Assembly: GCA_944325625.1 (NCBI GenBank)
Contig: CALVAP010000007.1
Span: forward strand, 124,001 to 188,000
Reading direction: 5' to 3'
Length of the DNA: 64,000 nt
Source of the DNA: Candidatus Gastranaerophilales bacterium
GTDB taxonomy: Bacteria; Cyanobacteriota; Vampirovibrionia; Gastranaerophilales; Gastranaerophilaceae
Positions within the stretch are counted from its first letter, which is position 1; each line of letters begins with the position of its first letter. The position numbers and the translations under genes are program-made. The notes under the pieces were generated by a model. The model was given only the letters and a program-made list of their open reading frames with translations. It was not told where the DNA came from and did no database searches. Below are positions 17,341 to 25,432 of this stretch, one piece after another.

Positions 17341-19217
17341 TAATTATCTCCAGTCCTTAACCTACTTTTTAACTTTTCCTTGAGTTCGATTTGCATTTGC
17401 ACCGCTTGCACATCGTCATCATCTATTTGCTTGTACGCTTGTCGGAATTTTTCCCTTTCCTGACGAAGCTTAAACTTTTTTTTGTTTTGCAGACTTTCAT
17501 CAATAGAAGTACGCAAATCAGCCTCTGAAAGACCTTCGTACGGCTTAGCCAACTCTATTAAATCTGTAATTATATTTTTAATATCATTATTTTCTGCAAA
17601 TGTATTATAAAGGGTTCCGATTAATTCTTCTACATTATTTACCTCACCCGAGAGTTTGTCAATCGTATTTTTAATATAATTTAACGTTTCGTCATCAAGT
17701 TCTTCGTCCTTTAAAATTCTTGATATTTGAGAGGGAAGAAGCTGACTTCTGCTTATTAAATACATGCACAACAAATTTCTTTCTGCTTTTTCTATTAAAC
17801 TGATACGTTTCTTAACAATTGTTTCTTGCCTTACATATGGCGCAATCGCTGTTAATTGTGAACCCCTTAACTCTTTTAACAAATCCTGTTCCGGTATATC
17901 TATTCGTTCAGCCACTATTTTTACATATTCATTTTTGGCTATCGAATTTTGTATACTGTTTAAAAGAGGTATTATATTTTTGACGATTTTTAATTTTTCA
18001 GCGATAGGCATATCCCTTGAATATTCCTTAAGCATCAATTCAATCTCAAAATCCATTAAAAGCTGTGCTTTTTGAAGATATTTTTTATACGCTTCTGCCC
18101 CATTTGCTCTTATAAATTCGTCCGGGTCTTTCCCCTGAGGCGGAGATACCACCCTGATTTCACAGGCATATTTTTCATCACTTAACGAAGACTGGACTTC
18201 ATCAAATTGTTTAATTTCTCCCAAACCGGTAAATGCCTCCTTTATAACTTCTGCACCGCGTTTTGTCGCTTTTACCCCGGCTGAATCAGTATCAAATGCA
18301 AGATATATTTTTCTCGATTTACTGTATCTTGATATTAGCCCTATATGTCCTGAAGTTAAGGAAGTTCCGCAAGCAGCTACACAGTTTTCTATTCCATTTG
18401 CTTGTGCTGAAATAACATCAAAATACCCTTCCATAATAATTACGGCGTCTTCTTCTTTTATCACATTTTTTGCATGGTACAACCCGTATAAAATTTTACT
18501 TTTGTTATAAACCGGACTGTCCGGAGAGTTTAAATATTTGGGAGTTTGTTCCTTTTCCAAAGCTCTTGCCCCAAACGCAACTACATTTCCATTCTCATCA
18601 AAAATAGGAATAATTACCCTGTGTCTGAATCGGTCAATATATCCGACTTCTCTTTCCTTTTTTATAACTAAACCTGACTGTTCAAGAACATCGTTAGAAT
18701 ATTTACCTTGAAATCTTTTATACAAATCATCAAAGCTATTTGGTGCATATCCGAGTTTAAATTTTGCAATATCAGCTTCGCTCAAACCCCTACTTTTTAC
18801 GTATTCTAATGCTTTTTGTGCAGAAGAAGATGATGTCAAATTCAGATAGTAAAACTCTGCTGCGTCCTTAAGTGCTGAAAGTATTTGCTGTTTAAATTCC
18901 TTTTTCTCCGGCGAAGCGCCAAAAGTTTTCGGCAATTCTATTCCAAGTGCCTGCGCCTCATCACGTACAACTTCAGGGAATGTTTTGTTCTGCGTTTTCA
19001 TCAAAAAACTGAATACATCTCCACCTTCCCCGCAAGAAAAACATTTATAAATCCCTTTCGAGCGACTTACACTAAATGAAGGCGTTTTCTCTTTATGGAA
19101 CGGACACAACCCCCAGTAATTTTGACCCTTCTTTTTCAAAATTACTGTTTTTGATATAACATCGACAATATCCAACCTGTCTTTTATTTGTTGAACTACA
19201 TCTGAATTATCAATCAT
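17340..19217 (-). CDS. dnaG: DNA primase
   Basis: Makes RNA primers at the replication fork. The 625-residue protein has the CHC2 zinc site C38, H41, C59, C62 ([14 protein letters not shown] and [11 protein letters not shown]). The RNA-polymerase-like core has the Toprim signature [12 protein letters not shown] with the D-T-D-S-A-G loop ([13 protein letters not shown]). A C-terminal helical region follows that should bind the replicative helicase. Its start overlaps the dgt stop by eight bases, and its stop overlaps the rpoD start, so translation is probably coupled. Confidence 0.96.
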   Translation of the reverse strand: MIDNSDVVQQIKDRLDIVDVISKTVILKKKGQNYWGLCPFHKEKTPSFSVSRSKGIYKCFSCGEGGDVFSFLMKTQNKTFPEVVRDEAQALGIELPKTFGASPEKKEFKQQILSALKDAAEFYYLNLTSSSSAQKALEYVKSRGLSEADIAKFKLGYAPNSFDDLYKRFQGKYSNDVLEQSGLVIKKEREVGYIDRFRHRVIIPIFDENGNVVAFGARALEKEQTPKYLNSPDSPVYNKSKILYGLYHAKNVIKEEDAVIIMEGYFDVISAQANGIENCVAACGTSLTSGHIGLISRYSKSRKIYLAFDTDSAGVKATKRGAEVIKEAFTGLGEIKQFDEVQSSLSDEKYACEIRVVSPPQGKDPDEFIRANGAEAYKKYLQKAQLLMDFEIELMLKEYSRDMPIAEKLKIVKNIIPLLNSIQNSIAKNEYVKIVAERIDIPEQDLLKELRGSQLTAIAPYVRQETIVKKRISLIEKAERNLLCMYLISRSQLLPSQISRILKDEELDDETLNYIKNTIDKLSGEVNNVEELIGTLYNTFAENNDIKNIITDLIELAKPYEGLSEADLRTSIDESLQNKKKFKLRQEREKFRQAYKQIDDDDVQAVQMQIELKEKLKSRLRTGDN

Positions 19218-20268
19218 TTACACTGTTTAACCCGTTTAATTTTGCAAACCTGAATAAAAAATCATCATCATCTACAGATGCCATCGCTTTAGGAATAAAA
19301 TTTTGTTTATACTTATTTACAATATATCTGTCAGTCATGCCCGAAATATAGTCACACACTGTCTGCTGCGCCTTTATTTCATCATAATTGGATGAATAAA
19401 TTTTCAAAAGTTCCATGTAATGTTCAAACAGTTCCTTAATAATTCTTTGAGCCTTATCTTCTTCTGCTTTTGCTACACTATTTGAATAAACATTTTCAAA
19501 CATCCAAGTACGAAGTTTGTTCATATAACCCAAACATTCTTCTCCCATTGTTATCTTATCTTTATCCATGCTGTTTTCAACAAGATTATAGACCATTTTG
19601 GAGAAACGTTCATGTCTGATAGGTGAAAAATACTTCATACAATCTTTTGGCATGTCTTCAATTCTGATAATACCAGCCCTCAACGAATCATCAATATCAT
19701 GGTTTATATATGCTATTTTGTCTGCTATCTGCACAATTTGACCTTCCAAAGTAAAAGCCGGCTCCCATGCATAAGAATGACAAAGAATACCATTCACCGT
19801 TTCTTCTGTCAGATTTAAATCCTCAATAACTTCAACCACACGAACACTATTTTCGTTATGGCTAAAACCGTTAATCATAATATTATCAAGAACACTCTCC
19901 CCACTATGACCAAATGGCGTGTGACCTAAATCATGCCCGAGTGCTATTGCTTCAACCAAGTCCTCATTAAGATTTAACGCCTTTGCAATCGTCCTTGCTA
20001 CCTGAGAAACCTCCAAAGTATGCGTCATTCTTGTTCTATAGTGATCATCATTGGGCGCAAAAAATACTTGCGTCTTGTGTTTTAAACGCCTAAATGCCTT
20101 ACAATGAAGAATTCTATCTCTATCCCTTTGAAATTCTGTTCTTATCGAGCATGGTTTCTCTTCACGTTTTCTGCCTCTGGAAAACTTGCTCTTTGCAGCA
20201 AAGGGGCTAAGGTTTTGAACTTCCTTTTCTTCGAGTGTTTGTTTTATTGTATTAATTTCAAGAGCCAT
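19210..20268 (-). CDS. dgt: Deoxyguanosinetriphosphate triphosphohydrolase-like protein
   Basis: An HD-domain dNTPase of about 352 residues that hydrolyses dNTPs to nucleoside and triphosphate. The metal-binding residues appear as RTRMTHTLEVSQVAR and GHDLGHTPFGHSGE, with a later D-K-I-A-Y-I-N-H-D-I-D-D-S stretch. ATG 20268 (MALEINTIK) is the best-placed start. Upstream in-frame ATGs would add up to 22 hydrophobic residues that do not belong to the family, and no strong ribosome binding site settles it. It is the first gene of the dgt-dnaG-rpoD operon, an order also known from other bacteria. Confidence 0.9.
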   Translation of the reverse strand: MALEINTIKQTLEEKEVQNLSPFAAKSKFSRGRKREEKPCSIRTEFQRDRDRILHCKAFRRLKHKTQVFFAPNDDHYRTRMTHTLEVSQVARTIAKALNLNEDLVEAIALGHDLGHTPFGHSGESVLDNIMINGFSHNENSVRVVEVIEDLNLTEETVNGILCHSYAWEPAFTLEGQIVQIADKIAYINHDIDDSLRAGIIRIEDMPKDCMKYFSPIRHERFSKMVYNLVENSMDKDKITMGEECLGYMNKLRTWMFENVYSNSVAKAEEDKAQRIIKELFEHYMELLKIYSSNYDEIKAQQTVCDYISGMTDRYIVNKYKQNFIPKAMASVDDDDFLFRFAKLNGLNSVND

Positions 20269-20337
20269 TATTACACATTCCATCTGTATCAAAAACAATT
20301 TAACATGAAAATGCTCTAAAATAAAGAAAGACAAAAC

Positions 20338-20366
20338 TTTACATAATATGAAAAGTATTCTATAAT
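20338..20366 (+). promoter_or_regulatory. Sigma-70 promoter for the poly-C pilin gene
   Basis: TTTACA (20338-20343) and a perfect TATAAT (20361-20366) are separated by 17 bases. Transcription should begin near 20373, which leaves GGAG at 20393-20396 and ATG 20404 as the translation start. Confidence 0.65.
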
Positions 20367-20403
20367 TTTTGAAAGAAAATTATAGATTAGTTGGAGATTT
20401 TTT

Positions 20404-21155
20404 ATGAAAAAGTCAAATTGCCTTTTATCTATTGCCCCCCCCCCCCCTGCAAAACCTTGTGTAGCAACAAAAATCCGATAAAGCTTGGATTTTCTCTCGC
20501 AGAAACTCTCATTACACTTGTGATAATCGGAATTATTGCAGTAATGACTATTCCAAACCTGATTTCCAAATATGAAAAAAAAGTTACTGTAACTAAGCTA
20601 AAGTCTACATACGCAATCTTAAACCAAGCACTAAAAATGTCTATTAACGAAAATGGTCCCGTAGGGACCTGGCCAAGGGATATGAACACGGAGGAACTGC
20701 TTAAGAAATATTTTGTTCCATATTTAAAAATTGTCAAAATATATCCACCGGCTACAACAGACAAAAAATATCTATGCTATGAAAAAGATAACGGCAACTA
20801 CCTTTGGATAACTGGTATCGGAATTTCGACACCGTTTAATCGTTCTGGTGAAAATGGAACTTCGTCTATAAAACTACCAAAAAACAGCTGCGTTGGAATA
20901 AATGCGGAAAATCCGACTCGTTCTGATTTAGGTTTTACCATAGCAATAGATGTAAACGGACATGACAAAAAGCCCAATAAAACAGGCTATGACCTTTTTT
21001 GGTTTATATTAGATAACAACAACGCGATATTACCATATGGATATAACACTAATATGGGTAACGATACAAGTCTTTGCTATTTAATAAAACATGCAGGTGG
21101 ACTGTATTGCACATTACAAGTGGTACAAGACAACTGGGAAATCAATTACAGATAA
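20404..21155 (+). CDS. Type IV pilin-like protein, out of frame at a poly-C tract
   Basis: A pilin-like gene whose body (KLG-FSLAETLITLVIIGIIAV, glutamate at +5, then about 220 residues with paired cysteines) is intact to 21155. The best start is ATG 20404, seven bases after GGAG and downstream of a strong promoter. Codons from that ATG run through 13 C (20435-20447) and stop at TAA 20479-20481 after 25 residues. With 14 or 11 C the ATG would join the pilin frame and give a leader of about 31 residues ending K-L-G. As read, the body is open only from a TTG at 20391 that overlaps the ribosome binding site. It is therefore either switched off by phase variation or misread in the run. Confidence 0.8.
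20435..20447 (+). repeat. Poly-C tract (13 C)
   Basis: The only long G/C homopolymer in an AT-rich window. It lies 31 bases inside the pilin reading frame, where slipped-strand changes of one or two bases would switch translation. Confidence 0.95.
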
Positions 21156-21162
21156 TCTTATA

Positions 21163-21198
21163 AAATAGCAGGTACTGCTAAAGCAGTACCTGCTATTT
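21163..21198. terminator. Bidirectional terminator between pilin and Ycf23 genes
   Basis: A perfect 16-pair stem (AAATAGCAGGTACTGC/GCAGTACCTGCTATTT) with a four-base loop lies between the converging genes. Confidence 0.85.
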
Positions 21199-21215
21199 AT
21201 TCTATAAATTACCAA

Positions 21216-21980
21216 CTAAGCAAAAATCATTTCGTTGTGGTGTTCTTTTTGTGCACATTGTTCAACAAGTGTTCTTATTAGCGCAACCATTTCGATTGTT
21301 GTGTGTAATTTGTTGATACAAGAGCCTACTCCAATTGCACTTGCGCCTGCTGCAAATGCCATAGGTGCAGTTGTTGGGGTAAGTCCTGATGCCGTCATTA
21401 CAGGAATTGAAACGTTTCTTGAAATTTCGATTGTATTTGCAATACTTTGTTGTGCAAGTTCCATTAGACCTTTTGCGCCTTGGATTTGGGAAGATGTCAT
21501 CATTGCAGCGCCTTCCGTTTGGATGATATTTACACCCATTTTTTCAAGTTCGCCTGCAAGCCAAATTTGCTCACTCACATCAATATGTCCCGGAACTGTC
21601 GCTGAAACATATACTTCTCTTCCGTTTAGCAGGTCAAAAGTTCTTTTTGCTATTGAATAAATTTCTTCAGCAGACATTCTTACTCCATTTTTATAAAGAG
21701 CATCAAAGTTACCGATTTCTATAGCATCTGCACCCCATTCAACTGCTTGTGCAAGCTCTTGAGGGTCAATCGACGATACAAACACCGGTAATGATGTGAG
21801 TTCTTTTGCTACTCTAACAATTTCTTCACTGCATGCTACGTCAACAGCACTTGCTTTAGCTTGTTCTGCTGCTGAAACTACCTTTTTTACTTTGTCCATA
21901 TCAAAGTTATCGATACCTGAAATAACCTTAATAGCACGTTTTGCTTCAACGTCTCTTTTAAATCTTTCAATTCTGTTCAT
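21216..21980 (-). CDS. ycf23: Ycf23/DUF561 family protein
   Basis: A 254-residue protein predicted to fold as a TIM barrel. It resembles the Ycf23 family encoded in cyanobacteria and algal plastids, through AIKVISGIDNFDMDKV, VDVACSEEIV, SSIDPQELAQAVEWGADAIE, VSATVPGHI and the phosphate-binding-like GASAIGVGSCINKL. Its biochemical role is unknown. GGAG lies eight bases before ATG 21980. It stands alone between two terminated units. As a family largely confined to the cyanobacterial lineage, it is the best phylogenetic marker here. Confidence 0.82.
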   Translation of the reverse strand: MNRIERFKRDVEAKRAIKVISGIDNFDMDKVKKVVSAAEQAKASAVDVACSEEIVRVAKELTSLPVFVSSIDPQELAQAVEWGADAIEIGNFDALYKNGVRMSAEEIYSIAKRTFDLLNGREVYVSATVPGHIDVSEQIWLAGELEKMGVNIIQTEGAAMMTSSQIQGAKGLMELAQQSIANTIEISRNVSIPVMTASGLTPTTAPMAFAAGASAIGVGSCINKLHTTIEMVALIRTLVEQCAQKEHHNEMIFA

Positions 21981-22071
21981 TAGTTTAACTCCATTTTAAT
22001 AAGCTACATCGCTATTATACCCATGCTTGCTGTATTTTGCAAATAGTTTTTAACATATTCACGAACTAAGA

Positions 22072-22830
22072 CTAATTTTTTCTACACAAATTAAGAGCAA
22101 TATTATTCGGACGAGTTTCTGCTCCTCCACCTCCTGCTACCTTGACAACTCGTGAAGATTTACTCCACCAGTCATAATATTGATTATCACCAGATAAAAT
22201 AGGACTATATGGTCCTCCTCCTCCTCCATAATATGTATTTACGGATCTTATATCTATATTCATGTCATGTTCGTGATAACCGACAGCTTGATTTTGCCAT
22301 TGACCATGCGGTACATTCACGCTCATTGTATTATCGTACCCGGCTACTCTCAAAAATCTTCCACCCCAACCTTTTGTGCTCATATTTGTCCAACCTTTAG
22401 GACATGCACCGTCAAAAAAGGCTAACATTCCTGACGGAACAGTCTGCATAACATCATCCCCCCCAACTCTTTTATATAAATCTCCATTTATTGTAATATA
22501 GCTTGCTACGTTTTCCCCATCATAATTTACTATAGCATTATTTGTCCCATTGGCTATTGTTACCTTCTTATTATTATTTTCTGCCAAGAAGGCCCCTCCA
22601 CTAACATGCAATTTCGCCTGCGGGTTTTTATTCGTAGCAACTCCGACTCCAACATTGCCTTGAGGTCTTGTTATATTGTCTTTATTAGCAGCGTAAGACC
22701 ATTTAGAATTATCAACTTGACTTGTATTTACCATTTTTTTGGATAACATCGGTGCCATCGCCGCTAAGGATATACTTACCAAGACTAATACAACCATTGC
22801 CTCTGCAACAGAAAATGCTGTTTTTTTCAT
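22072..22830 (-). CDS. Type IV pilin-like protein with tail-fibre and collar-like modules
   Basis: A 252-residue prepilin. The N-terminus MKKTA-FSVAEAMVVLVLVS has glutamate at +5, but alanine instead of glycine before the cleavage site. Residues 58-95 contain NVGVGVATNKNPQAKLHVSG, the kind of repeat seen in phage tail-fibre proteins. The C-terminal part repeats the layout of the pilin at 15630: PSGMLAFFDGACPKGWTN, GWGGRFLRV, H-E-H at 186-188, a glycine-rich loop and ETRPNNIALNLCRKN. ATG 22830 follows GAGG; the GTG at 22845 is less likely. It is probably a minor pilin with a receptor-binding tip. Confidence 0.8.
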   Translation of the reverse strand: MKKTAFSVAEAMVVLVLVSISLAAMAPMLSKKMVNTSQVDNSKWSYAANKDNITRPQGNVGVGVATNKNPQAKLHVSGGAFLAENNNKKVTIANGTNNAIVNYDGENVASYITINGDLYKRVGGDDVMQTVPSGMLAFFDGACPKGWTNMSTKGWGGRFLRVAGYDNTMSVNVPHGQWQNQAVGYHEHDMNIDIRSVNTYYGGGGGPYSPILSGDNQYYDWWSKSSRVVKVAGGGGAETRPNNIALNLCRKN

Positions 22831-22892
22831 TACAATAATCCTCACTGCAAACTTAATACTACCAAATTATAACATAATTATTGACATAGCAA

Positions 22893-22913
22893 AATCGGCT
22901 CAAAGAGACGATT
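22893..22913 (-). terminator. Weak terminator after fprA
   Basis: An imperfect hairpin (AATCG/CGATT and CTC/GAG around a three-base loop, one mismatch) directly follows the fprA stop and has a short T run on the minus strand. Confidence 0.4.
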
Positions 22914-22914
22914 C

Positions 22915-24084
22915 TTACAAAGCTTGAATTTTTTCAATTAATTCATCTGCAAGCTTGTCAACTTTTTGCAAATCTTCTTCTGTAGGTTTACCCTTAACTA
23001 CAATATTTTCAAGTTTTTCAGCTCTCACCATTGGCATAAGACCTTCAATCGTTTCAACCAATCTTCCGCCCCAACCATAAGAACCTAGTATCGCAAAATA
23101 TTTCATCTTAGGCTTAATCAGGTTCATAAGGTAAGCCACATAAACAGCTTTCGGATGAGGTCCCGCAAGAACCATTGAACAAGCCAAAACTACAGCCGCA
23201 GCATCTACCAGCTCCATAGCAATCTCGCCTTCGTCAGTTTCAACCAAATCTGCCATCACAACTTCTATTCCGGATTTTTTAATGCATTCCGAGAGCCTTT
23301 TTGCCATTTCATAGCTGCTGTTATACATCGAAACATAAGGGACAACAACCTTCTTAACAACATCATCAGACGTCCAAGATTTATACAAATTAAGAATAAA
23401 ACTTACATCCTTATATATCGGTCCATGACTCGGACAAACCATATTCGGCTTAAGTTCTTCTACTAAACAAACATATTTCTTACAGAAGTTCCTATAAGGC
23501 ATCATAATTTCTGCATAATATCTCTTTGCAGAAATTTCCAATTCCTTTGAATTATCCGCAAAAATATCTCCTTGAGTATGATGTGCTCCAAGAAAATCAC
23601 ACGTAAACAAAACCTTATCTTCTTTTACAAAAGTAAACATCGTATCAGGCCAGTGAACCCATGGCGCATGATGAAACTCAAGTGTTTTGTCACCCAACGA
23701 TATCGTTTCTTTGTCTGCCACTGTAATAAATTTATTCTCATCAATATGATGTTCAGCAATCAAAAGTTCCTTACACTTAGGATTTGTAACAATCTTTGCT
23801 TCAGGAAATCTTTCAACCAATACGGGTAAAGCTCCACTATGGTCTTGTTCACCATGATTGGCAACTATATAATCTATTGTTTTTACATTATTTTTTTGAA
23901 GAGTTTCCAATAATTCATCTATTAATGGTGGATATATTGTATCTATCAGTGCTGTTTTTTCACTTCCGATTATAAAAAAAGAATTATAAGTAGTTCCCTG
24001 AGGCAAGGGTATTAACTGGTCAAAAATTGCTCTTTGAGGGTGTTTTTCTCCACAGTAAAATATATTATTAGCCAACAGTTCCAT
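22915..24084 (-). CDS. fprA: Flavodiiron protein (FprA family)
   Basis: Reduces oxygen to water or nitric oxide to nitrous oxide, protecting anaerobes. The 389-residue cytoplasmic protein has an N-terminal metallo-beta-lactamase-like domain with the diiron ligands in NHGEQDHSG, a histidine in HHAPWVHWPDTM, an aspartate in FTCDFLGAH and a histidine in CPSHGPIY. A C-terminal flavodoxin domain follows (VPYVSMYNSSYEMAKRL, SMVLAGPHP, ILGSYGWGGR). GGAGG lies before ATG 24084. There is no rubredoxin fusion or neighbouring rubredoxin gene, so its electron donor is encoded elsewhere. Confidence 0.93.
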   Translation of the reverse strand: MELLANNIFYCGEKHPQRAIFDQLIPLPQGTTYNSFFIIGSEKTALIDTIYPPLIDELLETLQKNNVKTIDYIVANHGEQDHSGALPVLVERFPEAKIVTNPKCKELLIAEHHIDENKFITVADKETISLGDKTLEFHHAPWVHWPDTMFTFVKEDKVLFTCDFLGAHHTQGDIFADNSKELEISAKRYYAEIMMPYRNFCKKYVCLVEELKPNMVCPSHGPIYKDVSFILNLYKSWTSDDVVKKVVVPYVSMYNSSYEMAKRLSECIKKSGIEVVMADLVETDEGEIAMELVDAAAVVLACSMVLAGPHPKAVYVAYLMNLIKPKMKYFAILGSYGWGGRLVETIEGLMPMVRAEKLENIVVKGKPTEEDLQKVDKLADELIEKIQAL

Positions 24085-24488
24085 TTATTTCCTCCAATAT
24101 TGATAATATTTACTAATTTGAGTATATCACGAAAGTAAAATACAAAAAATAAATAACAAAACTAATCCTAAAAGAAATTAATAACATAAACATTAACAAA
24201 AGACTTGCATCAATGTAACTGTAAACTCAACAAGACTATGCTATAAAGTAATAATGATAAACAACGAAGATAAAGAGAATTATAAATGGAGCAAAAAACC
24301 ATATCGTTAAATAGCTTGTGCTTTTGTATTTGTAAAAGTAAAGATATTTCCTTTTAGCTCCAAAGCACTCATTTTCTATCTTTATTCTTTTGACAAAATG
24401 ATAAATTTTAACAGATTTTATATAAATTTTTCAATTTAAGCTCTTATCCATAATTGAAAATATAATAAAATTATGATATACAATAACA
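24085..24488. other. Intergenic region between fprA and the GT8 gene
   Basis: This 404-base AT-rich stretch holds the divergent upstream regions. The fprA ribosome binding site is at its left edge. An imperfect inverted repeat pairs 24334-24346 with 24377-24391 (TAAAGATA/TATCTTTA core). A possible promoter for the glycosyltransferase is TTGAAA 24454 with TATACA 24477. A 23-codon frame starting at 24286 has no supporting signal. I see no RNA gene. Confidence 0.5.
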
Positions 24489-25397
24489 ATGATCATAATG
24501 GGTGAGAAAGAAATAAATATTGCCATTTCTACTGACGAAAACTATGCAAAATATTGCATAGTCACTATAGTGTCCGTAAAAGAAACTCAAAAAGATTTTG
24601 ATAAAATAAATGTTTTTGTGCTGTCAAAAAATCTATCACCTAAAACTCAAAAATTGTTTCAAGACTTAAATACTGAAAATTTTAAAGTCAAATTGATAGA
24701 TATATCAACTATTGACGTAAGTTCTATAAAAATAGACATACCTCGTAAACGTACGTTACCGGATTTAACATATTGTAGAGTCTTCATTGCAGATATACTG
24801 AAAGATATTGAAAAAATACTTTATCTGGATTGTGACGTTATTGTTAAAGACAACCTTCTACCTCTTTGGCAAACTGATTTAACTAATTACTATTTTGCTG
24901 CGGTGGAAGATCATTGTTCGGAAAGTATATTAAAAAAACATAAACTTTCGCATAAAAAACATTATTTTAACTCCGGCGTTCTGCTTATGAACCTAAAAAA
25001 ATGGAGAGAAGGAAATGCAATAAACAAAATCATATCTTTTGTAAAAAAACCATATGTCACCTTAAAATTTCATGACCAGGATATTTTGAATTTTTCATTT
25101 GACGACGAAGACATCTTATTCATCGACAAAAAATGGAATTTTCAACAATATTTTTATAAAAAAGATTTTCCGAAATGCGCAATTATTCATTATATATCAG
25201 CTCATAAACCTTGGAATTTATTCAAAATAAAAGTTTACTACAGGAGCTATTACTGGAACATACTAAAGAAAACAGCCTTTAAAAATGAAATTTATAAATA
25301 TTATCTGGCAAACATATTTTTGGGATTATTTTATATCGGTTACAAAACTTACAAGAATATAAAGTTACATTATAGATACAAGAATCGCACCTTGTAA
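24489..25397 (+). CDS. Glycosyltransferase family 8 protein
   Basis: A 302-residue retaining glycosyltransferase of the LgtC/RfaJ type, likely adding a hexose to lipopolysaccharide or a surface glycan. Family marks are INIAISTDENYAKY at the N-terminus, the metal-binding D-C-D in KILYLDCDVIVKDNL, HYFNSGVLLMNLKKW, FHDQDILNF and HYISAHKPW. Starts at 24489 and 24498 are both possible; no ribosome binding site is visible, and a promoter-like sequence close upstream leaves almost no leader. A perfect nine-pair hairpin lies early in the coding region (24541-24562). The stop codon sits in the loop of the terminator. It is a single-gene unit. Confidence 0.85.
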   Translation: MIIMGEKEINIAISTDENYAKYCIVTIVSVKETQKDFDKINVFVLSKNLSPKTQKLFQDLNTENFKVKLIDISTIDVSSIKIDIPRKRTLPDLTYCRVFIADILKDIEKILYLDCDVIVKDNLLPLWQTDLTNYYFAAVEDHCSESILKKHKLSHKKHYFNSGVLLMNLKKWREGNAINKIISFVKKPYVTLKFHDQDILNFSFDDEDILFIDKKWNFQQYFYKKDFPKCAIIHYISAHKPWNLFKIKVYYRSYYWNILKKTAFKNEIYKYYLANIFLGLFYIGYKTYKNIKLHYRYKNRTL

Positions 25398-25412
25398 CAG
25401 GTGCGATTCTTG
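25379..25412. terminator. Bidirectional terminator overlapping the GT8 stop codon
   Basis: A perfect 14-pair stem (CAAGAATCGCACCT/AGGTGCGATTCTTG) with a six-base loop that contains the TAA at 25395-25397. It also serves convergent dnaK. Confidence 0.85.
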
Positions 25413-25432
25413 TATTAATTGGAAGAATGGAT

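Noticed and set aside
24286-24357. 23-codon plus-strand frame (M-E-Q-K-T)
   Set aside because: Short, AT-rich and with only a weak purine stretch upstream; no conservation can be judged.
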